A stretch of DNA of 64,000 nucleotides, from the NCBI GenBank assembly GCA_030248215.1, contig JASANG010000290.1:1-64000 (forward strand), in the 5' to 3' direction. This DNA is from Enoplolaimus lenunculus (lineage: Eukaryota; Nematoda; Enoplea; Enoplida; Thoracostomopsidae). Of the stretch, positions 13,081 to 25,200 are shown piece after piece. Position 1 is the stretch's first letter. The number at the start of each line of letters is the position of its first letter. Made by a program: the position numbers and the translations under genes. A model generated the notes under the pieces. The model was not told the DNA's origin, searched no databases, and saw only the letters and a list, made by a program, of their open reading frames with translations.

Positions 13081-15720
13081 TTTGCTTGTCGAGTTATTTA
13101 TCTCACTGTTTTAAGTTTTGCCAGACTCGCGTCAACGGCACTAAATTTTACAGGATGGTTGCTTTGTTTGACCGTCATCTTTCAGCACCCTGTAGTAATT
13201 CGGTGGTTTGTGTGGCGTTGAAACTGAACAATTGTGAAAAGAAGGGTGCTGGCCTATCGAGCTGGGTTCGCGCATGGAATTGACGGGTCGTACCGTTTTG
13301 TACACTACCTTACGTATGCTTCATTTCGCGCGTATGTAATCTGTGATGTGTTACTAGTTTCATTTGTTATCGGGCATTTGTATGCAGGCCCCTGTTCATT
13401 AGAACTCCTCGGGTAGGGTATATGCACGTTATAAAAATTTACTTTTTGGCTTAGCCTAGCCGTGCGTTGCTGGAAAAACACAAGAAATAGCTCGCTATGT
13501 TTCCTTCGTTCCAGTCTCCCACTGGGTTTTCCCTACCCCCATTTCCGTTTACTATGGTCACCGGAATGTGTATGCAGGATTTGAATTGAACTAATAGATG
13601 GACTAGATTTCCTTCTATTTGTATAGAGCACTCGAATACGGTCGGCAATAGTTGCAAGAGGATTAACGACGGCGGAGGCTTGATGCTGGGCAGGGAAAAC
13701 GGGGGATGCCCTTAAATTATGGACGCTGGCTGGGGTACCTGGTTGCCTGCTTATCTTTTTCTTGTATGACTTGGCAAGACTTTCTGTCGCCTTTCCGTAT
13801 TTATATGTATGTAAATCGTTTGACATGATAAATGCATGCCCTTTTGGGTCGTTTTATGTCCATGTGAAGAGATCGCTAGGATCTAGTTGTTCTACAAAGG
13901 CCAGATAAATCGTTAATAGGGACCTCGGACACAATTTTGTGGATTGCTGTTTCATTTGGCCCTTCTCTTCTTCCTGTTTTGGCCATAGTATTTGACCAGA
14001 TATCGCGTAATTACGCCAAATAGACTACGTAGAGCGCTTTGGCGTTAATCAGGAACTATAAGGGACGAGGGTTAGGGATTACTAACACTGCTGCAATGTA
14101 TACGAAAATTCTATCCAACGAAGCCCACTAAACACTCCCGCATGGCAGAATCTCCCCTCCCCGAAGAACAATGTGCGGTTAGGAATGTATCCAGTCCGGG
14201 AGGCAGGGACCCTTTTGCTCACGCACGTTTCTCCTGAACAAGTGCCCATTGCATGTCGTTTCAGATTTGAATCCCATGGCGTCCTGTGTTGTATTGCGCA
14301 CAGAATGAAATGATTGACAGTCCGTTTCTAATTTATAGCACCTTTCAAGTTGCGGGCTTGCCGATATAGGATTTAGTAGAATAGAAAGTGGAATTTCGAA
14401 TTTGATTTGTTTGCAAAAGAACACGGACATCGGCTGGAAAAGGGGAGAGTTTGACTTCCGCAAGACATGACGAAGGGGAATTTGTGTAGGCTGCTTTTTA
14501 TAGGGTGATCTAGGAAGAGATGAGGCTGTTTTTTATTTCAAGCCTGCTGTTTGAGCAGTTACAAGAGAGCAAAAGTTTCGGAGGCATGACTGACGAGGCT
14601 TCTTGAGTTTGAGGGGGATCGTCGACATCGTAATAGGGTCAATTTAAAAGGTGAGGGGGTCTGACGTTCGAAAGTTGGCCAGGATCTTAATTCTTGGAGG
14701 TTCTCGGGACGCCTATGTCGAGCGTGGTGATAAGCGAGAAGGCTTTGTGTCACATGTATTAATTTTACGGATCCTAGAGTGAAAAATGCACAAAATACGA
14801 ATTCCATGATCGGCGGTTCAGACTTATACCAACCGATGCAGCTTTTGGAGCTGGGCAGTAAATACTACCCTGACTCGGGGTCACCTACCTCCCGGTCAAA
14901 AGTTATAGGCTTTTTAATATTTAGAAAATTACACTTAATACTGTTTAACGGATCCTGGGTTGAAGAATGTAAAAATGTAGAAATTTCGGGAGATATTACG
15001 TATCTTTGTGGAACATATGCGCACACAAACGACTTAATAAGTTTTACGCTCAAATTGATCAAGTCTAACGAGCCAGCATAAGGGATGTCTAATAATACTC
15101 AGAGCATTGAGAGTGACAGTTGTAACGAAGCGAAATCCGGCTTATTTTAAGTATCAAGAATTTAATGGACAAAAGAGCTAAAACCATGCTTACATGTGAA
15201 CACTTTCAGTGTGCCCTTGTGACTTGATACGATTCCCGTCAAGCCCCAAGGAATTAAGCTGTAAGGTATACCGGTCCTGTTGACAATCAAGCTGCTGAAG
15301 ATGCAGCCTGGACAAAATCTACGTCTCGGATCATAAGAATTATAGAACACTTACGAGCAAACGCGTCTCTAGTGTAAACTCCTTACGGCGACCCCACTTC
15401 CTGGGTTTTACGGCATGCACGTGTGATTCTTTCAGAATTGTAACATAAGGAAAGGTTCGATGCGTCCGAACCCATACTGAGTGCTGCATGGATCTTGATT
15501 TCGTTGAACGGCATAGGCATTATTCTCGCTCCTTCGATTGGGCAAGTGCGAACCTCGGTCTGTTGGGCCATGGGCCCACGGTTACGTTTGGACACGTCAT
15601 TGTAGGATATAACATGCAGAAAATTGGGAAAATGACACGCACCTCGTATTCAAGCCAAGGTAGAAAGCGGTTAGGTGGTTGACTCAGGGTAAGGCAAGCG
15701 GAAGGCAATTAGGTAATGGA
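13081..15720. other. composition-shifted region without recognised gene
   Basis: Visibly richer in G and C than its surroundings and free of the small dispersed repeats that fill the rest of the window. Several frames of 60-100 codons exist on both strands (for example minus 13,533-13,826, minus 14,179-14,463, plus 14,779-15,081), but they overlap each other, show no motif I recognise and do not join by plausible splice sites. It may be an insertion of separate origin or an old decayed gene; I cannot tell which. Confidence 0.35.
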
Positions 15721-15919
15721 AATCTAGCCTGCATGTAACTGTAGCCTTCTTTTAGCAGCAAGTTTGGCTAGCTGCGAATAGCTAAATAACGCAGTAATTT
15801 TGAAAACGCTCACATAGCAGACGGATAAATAACATACCATCGCATTAAGGTATTATTTTCAATCACTTCGTTGTATGAACTGTACGAACATAATGAAATA
15901 AGAACTCAACGTCAAGCCG

Positions 15920-16064
15920 GGCCCGTAGCCAAGAGGGGGTCAGCGGGGCTCAACTCCCTTTGAAAAATTTTGCCCCCGGGAATTTTAAACCTTGCTTGTA
16001 ACTCATTGAAAACCCTTGAATGCCCCTACTAAAATGTTTTAGCCCCCTTAAGTTGGCTACGGGC
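15920..16064. mobile_element. short MITE, GCCCGTAGCCAA ends
   Basis: Begins GCCCGTAGCCAAGAGGGGG and ends with CCCCCTTAAGTTGGCTACGGGC, an imperfect inverted pair, enclosing about 100 bases. Half-copies or relatives appear at about 50,840-50,985 ('gggctacgggctcg') and 55,610-55,710 ('ctctttggctacg'). No coding capacity. Confidence 0.6.
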
Positions 16065-16296
16065 GTACGTCGGTCAAAATTTTGGGAATATCAAAACCTG
16101 ATGTCACGCCAGGGAGCCCGTCATTCTTGAAGCCAGTAGCTTATAAGGTAGACCCACGGCTACGAACACTCGTGAGGGATACCGCTCGGATTCGTCCGCA
16201 GAGGTACCAGTTGGTCTCAACCGTAACAATATCGCTTGAGAATATTAGCCTTTGTTTCAAGCTGATTCTTGTACCATTGCCATAACACAGGACCGC

Positions 16297-19200
16297 TTAC
16301 TTTGGACCAGCACCGGTGCATGCAAGCCATTCAGTCATAGTTTCGTACGCAAACTGTTTTTGCTCGTCCTGCAAAAAACTGACGCCTGAAAGTGCCTCCA
16401 ACGCTGGTCCAACGACAGATTGAAATCGTTGAGTAACCTCTTCACTCGCTGTCATTTGTGATACTAATTCGCTGCGTACTGAAGAGTCGATTGCTGATGA
16501 TACTTGTTCGCCAATTTGTTTAATTGTTCTACAAAAGCCCATGACTGCAGAAAATTACATTGAAATTAGCCAGATTAAAAACAAAGATGGCCACCTTGGC
16601 CAACGCCGCCCCCAGCAGGGATCAAAACCCAAGATTTTGTATTTAGGTTTAGCACCAAGACGACCTTTGCTGTCTCGCTCGCTTATCTTGCGTGTGTTTT
16701 TTCTACTATTATATCTCACGCCCCCCTTTTAAAAATTTCTGAATTCGACACTGTCTGTACGATAGTTTGCGACACTGTTTATGACATGACTGTGAACCGC
16801 GCATACCGGTTTCGACCCATGTATATTTCAGGGGAGGGTCGTTTTACCGAGGGATCACTATTGAGTGAGCTTTAGCTTTAGAATATTTTTTGTTTAGGCT
16901 TAGGCATAGGCTTAACTTTATTCCTTGGCTTAGGGTCAGGCTTAGGCGTAGGAGTATACTTATACTTCTGTTACGGCCCTGATCTATGCATTGGTCACGG
17001 TTTCGAAGACTTTTAAATTGCTTGAAAAACAGTCGAAAACAAAACAATTTTGAAGTATTTGGTTACAATGTAATTTACGAATTCTCATGTGCAAAAAATA
17101 GCAATTTTTATGCTGCAACTCCTATTCAGGTATTCAAATAGATAGGATACCTTGTAAACTAACGTATCATGGTTATTAATCGCAATTTGGAATCCCAGTC
17201 ACAGATATTTCTGACGCTTTAATGGTACGGTAAACAACTTGTTCTATATCAATTCGCCTAATTTTTCTGCAGTAAAAATGGGCAGAATCGTGCGAATACT
17301 TAACGCTTTCGTTACCCGACACCCCTTCATTTAAGATATGGGTACTCATCTCATACTTATGCAAATAGCTTCCGTTACAGCGTAAGTGGTCAATGTATAG
17401 AACACGGCAGTAACAGTGGTATAAGCATCTTCCTAAGCGTAAGCCTAAAAGCCTAAACCTAAACCTAAGTTTTAGCAAAAAATTGGTTTAAAGCTTAAGC
17501 TTACTCTATTGCAGTCTCATAAAAATACGATCCGCCCCTAATCTTTACATAGGCCGCACAAATGTTGTGACTAGGAAGTTTTTACTGCTTGGCACCGGTA
17601 CTGAAAATGCGACTGAAATATTATTTTTTACGATAGAATTTGCAAACCATTAACGATGCTTCGACAAGCCAGCATAATTAACTGACAGTAATGAATACTG
17701 ATTGTTTTCCAAGCTGCTTAATCCACCTGATACGATTGTGTTTTTTTTGTCTTTAAGATTGAATCAAACTTACTCCTTAACAAATTTTTGAATCACAGTA
17801 ATAGATGTTCGAAGTTCCGTAACTGCCGCAGCGGTAACAGCTTGTTGAAAGATACTATCCGCTTGTGTGAACGTTGTCGACGACGTTGTTATTGATGGAA
17901 ACAGTTGAGGGGCAGTCGTATCGACTTTTTGATACTCGTAGATAGCTTCCATAAAGAACAACTTTTCAAACTCGGATGACAGCGATTTATATGAGTCTAA
18001 GAATGTGTTCACCAGATTAGCATCTGAACTTTCTAAGATGGTTGTGAATTGTTCGACAATAAAATCGTCAATTTCACTGAAACAGAGAACAAATACGAAA
18101 AAAATATTAATTTTATAACAATTTATATATGCAATTACAGTTTGCAGTGAAGCTGTTGCTATATGTAACTTTTGAGCAGGGTTTCTTTTTTCAAAACTCG
18201 ACGTGGGTGTTTTAGTGGGTTTTTTTTTAATTTCAGTGGGTTTTTTTAAATAAAATGGGTTTTCAAATACGTTCGAAAAGACATATAATTACGTATGTAT
18301 TAAATATACATACATGCATTTACGTTTAAGTTTAGAAACACGTATACGTATAAAAAAATACGCATTGAAATGAGTCATAGCTGCAGTGCTAAGTGAAATA
18401 GGTAACTTTCCGATAGGGGAAGGTGCAAAAATATTTTACACTTGGAAGACTAGGGGGTTTCTAGTGGGTTTGTTTGAATTTCGAGGGGTTTTTTTGAAAC
18501 AAAGTGGGTGAAAACCCCTATTTCACCCAAGAAAACCCGTGCTTTTGAGACAAATAATGAAATTTGGATGTACCTACAAAGCTAGGCCCGTATTCTCAAA
18601 TGTGTTGTGGCACATAGCACCAATTGGCGATTGGTCTTGTAACGTTCGAACCGGTGAATTCTGACGCTCTTAATTCAGCACATTTTTCACATATGAACTG
18701 TTCTACTGCTGTACAAATTTTGAGTTCAACAACTGCACTAGTTTATTAAGTTTGAAACCAATTACTAACTGATGATAGTTGCTATATACACGTTTGAAAC
18801 CATTGACCCTACACATATGGTGTCATCCGACGTTTTAGAAGACACACATTGGCCAGAAATAATGATTGCATTTTCGAAACCTAAAGCTCCCCACAATTTA
18901 GTCATATATCGAATTTAACTGAATATTTCATTACTGTTGTAACAAAATTGTCATGGCAATTTTTTTTGACTGACATTTGTAGGCTGCTTCCCTCTGCTTG
19001 CCGCACCTGTGTTTGGTTTTCCCCGTTTCAATATATGGCCGCCCTTACTACATTCAAACTATTTAATAGTTGTCGAAGTTCGAAATATTTTTAATAGATA
19101 GGTTAATAGAAATCGACCCCAACTTTTTTTCTAACAGATTAACACCGCTCATTGACTGAACCATTAGATAAAAAAATTAACAATTACGTACCACTATCGG

Positions 19201-22200
19201 ATCCAGACGGAGGCGGGGGGGAGAGGGCGGTGCGTACGCCCCAGCCCGTCAGAATATTTTGTGATACAATGATACGGTCCATACCTAACTAATTTCCCCG
19301 TCAGAAAATGTTTTTGTAAAAAATACAATTTGTACCTGAGAAATTTTTTGCGATAAAACCTTGCAATTTTTCCCATAGAAAATTTGTGGTGATAAAACGC
19401 TAACGTCCCTCTACCTTACAATTTTTTCCGTAAGAAAATTTTTTGGTGATATAAAATGATAAGGTCCCCCTACCTTACAATATTTGGGTTTCATAACATT
19501 TGCCAGCCCGTCGCCCGTTAGAAATTTTTGGATCCGCCTCTGTGCAGTATATCCCGATATGTGTGCAAACTTTGAAGCAAATTACTACTAGTGCATAGGT
19601 CTTACGTATGCACAGTACAAATTCTTCACAAGACGTGAGATGTCACCCTACGGTAGAAACGTCAAGCTTATACTACAGCTGGGTGATGATGGCAAACACA
19701 TAACATCTAACCGTGAAATTGTATAAATTCGTTCAAGAAACGATTACAAGATAGTTAAGTTACGTTTTCTCGGTCGCCACTAGCGTAGTTGCGGTGGTCG
19801 TCAACTCGGAGTTGAGCTCGCTTTGTGATGCAGATGTAAATTGAGTTATAATCGATTTTTCAAGAAGAACTGCGTCAGTGATACTGGAGTCAACTGTAAT
19901 ACTGAGATCGTGGCCGGCGCTCTTCGCTTCTTCAATAAGAGTTTCACTGAACTCCACTATTACTTCTGGAATTAAAGTTTCGAAAGTTTCCAAGATGGTG
20001 TCAACCATTGTTACTGATTGCGATGTTGATGATTCTTCTCGACCATTTTTCAACGTGAGAAGTACGCTTGATTCTACATCGCTGTAAAAGTGAAGTATTC
20101 CGAAACAGCAGCTAATGTAAAACAAATCAAACATTTCATGTCGGGTAATTGTTTCGTTAGTACCAAAAGAATAGCCAGGAAGGTTCAAATATCAAAACCC
20201 TTGCGAGATATTTGTTCAGGGTTTTTAGACACGATACTCACTCATGGTGCGACCCCGGATATTATTAATTCACCGGATATCAGAGCCGAATATTGAATTT
20301 TTACCGAAATTGTTCCCGAATATTAACAACCGGATATAGCATGTAAATATGAGCATTGTTGAAAGTGATTGAGTCGAGCAAAAGTATATGTTAACTGAAT
20401 TAAAATTAACTGTTAGCTTGGATTTTTTATTGAGCGAAGCGTTTTATGTTTTGTACTTGGGGGTCGAAAGGTGGATGTCCGTCCGTCCGTCTGTCCGTCT
20501 CTTCGTCCGAAAAGAATCCCAGGAACGGCTGAATCGATTTTGATAAACTTTTTTTGTTTGAAAGCCAATTATCCTGGAGTGTTAACCTCGCATTGGGGAT
20601 TTAAAATTGCAAGCCATTTATTAGCTACAGGCCAATTTGCATAATTAATTAGGCCTAAATTAGGACTTACCACAATATTTCACTAATTATTACAGTTAGA
20701 AGCAATCTAATTTTAGCATTGAAGGGTTTTTGGGTGCGAGGAATCTGCGTAGACTGTTTACAAACCTCCAAAACCGATAATTGAGCAGTTAGCTAATAGA
20801 TAATTTGCAAATTAGCATAGTTTATAAGCCTAAATTGGGAATTTTCACAATATTTCACTAATTATTAAGGTCAAATATAATATAATTTCAGCACTAAAGG
20901 GTTTTTGGGTGCGAGCAATCTGAATAAATTGTTTACAAACCTCCAAAATCGATAATTGAATAGTTAGCTAATAGCTAATTTGCATATTAGCTTAATTGAC
21001 AAGACAAAATTAGGACTTTTTAAATTATTCAAAAAATTATTAGGGTGGCTGAAGGGTTTTTGGGTGCGAGGAATCTGAGGTAATTGCTTACAAACCTCCA
21101 AAACCGATAAATGAATAGTTAGCTAATAACTAATTTGCATATTACCTTAATTGCTTACGTGTGTTGGAGCTTCGCTCAATAAATGTATTCCCACTACGAC
21201 TGGTTCTATTTCTGTTAGTGAAAATCTTAACAGGTTTACTTGCCTTGAAAGGTAATTTGTATAAGATGTCAAATATGACCGTATCCGTTTCCGCTATCTG
21301 ATAGATTTATACTGGATACCGGAACCGGATACGGTATCAACGCAAGAACCCCCTTGGTAAATTTTATAGGCCGTACCCATTTCTAAAATCCTTGCCACGC
21401 CCACGAGTAGTAGTGCTTGAAAAAAAACATATTTAACTAGGATTGAAAATCAACAGTATACATTAAACTTCGGAATATAACACTTAAACTTGTTCAAGTT
21501 GCGCGTTAAAATCATACCTCAAAAACGCAGGCAAAATATTTCGCCAATTGCTTCAGATCATAATAAATTAGCAATTCGAAATAAATCAATCACCAAAGTG
21601 TGGCAAGAAACAACGACAATTTCACGTTTGGCAAAACAGGCTCTACGCCAAAGTAACAATGAACAGACCGGCAAGCCCAGTCGCATGTAACAGTGAGCTC
21701 AAATTGAAAACCATGAATCCAAAATAACCTTTAGTTTAATTTTTCCAGCCCCGCCCGCCGCAACAAAAAAAATATACTCGATCGTATAAAATTCAACTCG
21801 TAAAACTTACTAATTTTCCATTGACTGTAAATAAGTTGCCATGCTCGCTGAAAAAGACGTAACTTCATTTTCTGTCAGTTCAGAAAGCATCTTTGCAAAC
21901 GCCGTGACCACTTGACCTACACCAGCGTTGAAATTTATTGAACTCAGCGATCCCAAAGAATTCGAACTTCGATCGGCCGCTATTTTCATATATTCTCCAT
22001 ATCTAACGAGTTGGGATGCTGATATTGAGTAGAAAAATGATTTCAGTGTCACAAGTTTGGCACTGCCAGTTTGCGCGCTGACCACATTGCTCATTAAAGA
22101 TTCAAGTTCTTTGAGTGGTTCCCTAAAATCGGTGTTAATCGGAATGAAATATATTTCCGCATATGTGATTTTAATTGAATTTTTTAATGTATGTTTTTTA

Positions 22201-25200
22201 CGAATGGGACGCTTTTTAGTACAGTTTCAGTGCCGGAGCAGACTATGGATGTCCCCCTTCTGAGATTTTTTGTTTAAGATCTTGTCAAGATGAGAGCTCC
22301 CAAATGGGGGTAAAAGAAAAATAAAAAAATTTATTCTCTAACCCCGGTAATCCTGAAAAGAAAGGCTTTTGGTTTATGTCTTTGGTAATACACGTACCAT
22401 ACAATAATAAACTGATTATACATTGTGAGCACTGGCGGATGCAAAGGCGCGCACATATACCATTAGCCCAACAACATTAATTAAAACTGAAGTTTTGTGT
22501 TAAAATTTAGTACTGTAGTAATCCAAATAAGACGGGGTAATAAGAGCGGGGTATACGTTTTGAGTCCCAATTAATATAAGTCCGTATCCATAATAAGAGT
22601 CCGTAAGCGGATACATCCCCTAAACCCTAATTAGAATTCATAAATGTCAATTATTTTAATTGTAGCGCATAAATGACTCCAGCACCAAATAAAGTTGAGT
22701 TGGAAACTTTGAAGCGTACTTAAATTTTGAAAGTACTTATGTCTTATAACCTTGCATTATCGCTCAAGCTATTGGCTCAAGACAAATAAACGTTTAATTC
22801 ACGGATAGTTGCAATACTATAGATACATCAGTAACGAAGGGTGGCGGAGGGCGGGTTAAAAATCTCTGGAGGCGCCAAATAAATATCAGACCCCCTCTTG
22901 TTCGGGTCACTACAGTACTAAAATTGCGTTTGGCTTGTGCTCGCTTCGCTTGCAAGTTTTTTTCATCGTTGCATACATCATTCGCCCTAGTTTTTAGAAA
23001 GTTCACATCCCAGAGACTGATTGTAAGTGCCGATTTCTAAGTTTGCACGCTTATGGTCTCGAAAAGTACTTTACCCGATCGCTGTTTCGCTTATAATTCG
23101 AATTGATGCAATGATCACAGCCGCTGTCTCTGATGCGCTGACAGCATTAACGTCCGCAATAATTTGACTTATCATTTGAGAGGCGGTTGCCCCAGATGGT
23201 ACTTCACGAAAAACGTCGGCTAAGGTTTGAGCTTGATTTTCCCAATCGTACAATGCTTTAGCGTAAGTGACGCCACCAGATGCATCCAGAGATTTAATGA
23301 ACGTCACAAACGCCGATGTGTACTGGTCATTCAGCAAAGTGCTGGTGAAAAATGTTTCGAGCTTCGTTTTGAAACTTCTGAAATCAATTGTAGACAGTTA
23401 TAATATATTGTAGAACAAAAATTTTAACTTAAACAGCGTTCGAATTACAATGATTTAGGCAGGAATATTTCAAAATAAAAAATATATTATATGCAAATTT
23501 TGGCTGTACAAGAGATAACGGAACAAACCCAATTTTCAACCGTAACCCAAAAAAAATTAAGAGTAGACTAAGAATCTAAATTTACTTGCAAATTTGGCTT
23601 CAAAATACGGCTCTAGAAGAAACAGTCTGTTTATACGTAACGTGAAAGTAACCAGTTTGGAATTGTCAAACTTCTGCCTTTTATACTATATATACTCATT
23701 TTGACAAAGCTCTTACTCGAGAACATCAGAGCCATCATCATCATCATCATCATCATCAGTTGACGCTGAAACAATTTGTGTCGCAGCTTGTTGCACAGTT
23801 GCTGACGTGACTTTTGAAATTGCTTCAAAAGTTTGCGTAACAACCGTGCTTATCGATTGTGTGAAATCAATTCCAGTCAGCCCAAGTAAGTTTCCAGTGT
23901 CAAGCTTTTGCAGTTCCGTCCCGGCAATTTTGAAGTTTTCTTCGTTCAGGCTGCGGAAATATATTTCCAACTGTTCATTCGATTCCGCATATTGAGAGCT
24001 GGACGATTCTTGAATCGAAGACATTATTTGTTGAACTTGCTCGGATGCCGATCTTAAAATATATAATGTTTCACAAACTCGAAAGTAATTGATTACAACT
24101 TCACGCTAAGTGTTGTTGCTGTTGTTATCTGTGATAATTTAATTCGTTGCAACTAAACATCCGCAGAATTCATTGCTAAATGTTTATTCTTCTTAGATAC
24201 TAAGGCGTTGTTTTGAAAATCTTGAATCCACGAATACAGTAAACTAAGAGCAAATGATCACTGTTTTAGACAAGAGCACGCAACTGCGTACATTTTGTGT
24301 ACAAAAGAATGTTCCAAGCGCTAGTCCATGTATAGAACAGGGCAGGATCAGTTTCCGGAGGCGCTATAATAGAGTCAGTTTAAGCTTTACACTAATTTTT
24401 TGCTTAGGCTTAGGCTTATTCTTAGGAATAGGCTCATCCATACGCTTAGGCTTAGGCTTAGGCATAGGCTCAGGCTTAGGAATATGCTTTATACTACTGT
24501 TCCGGCCCTGTTCTATACAATGGCCCAAGCGCTCAATGAGGGGGCGGTTGCTTCCTTAATACAATGATTTTCAGAATTCGTTTCAAACGTTTTTTTAAAA
24601 TTTGTTCTGATTAGGCAGAAATATTTTTCAATTGCACCTTCTTAATTATATTTCTTAAACACAAAATTTTGTTTTCTTTAAACACATACCCTGCAACGCT
24701 TCCGCTAATAACATTGACCGATGCCAATATCACACCAGCAACCTCAGTAAAACTAGCGGCGTTAACTTCAGCAATCAAATTATCAAAAATTTGCTGATTT
24801 GTCAAAGATTCGTCGACTTGTGAAAAAACCGTTGTTACAGTTTGAGCTTCGGTTGACTGCAACACGTAGCAATCTTGTGCAATAATTCGGGCGTTATCAA
24901 CGCTTTGTGACTGCATCAATGTAACAAGTTGTGTTTGAAACGTTGACGATTCAATAGTTTCAAGCGACGTGAAAAATGTCTCAAGCGCCGATCGAAATTC
25001 TCTGAAACACGGACACCTTCGACAGATAATCATAAAATGTAAATTTATTACAAATAGTTTCGAGTGAACACACGGCTGATATTTTATTTCAAAGCGTTTT
25101 TCGATAGGAAATTGCACAATTTCATCCGATTAATCTTTGAATAGCGATTGAATCATAGATTGATATTAAATTTTAGAACAAGTGATTTTTTTTCTTGCTG

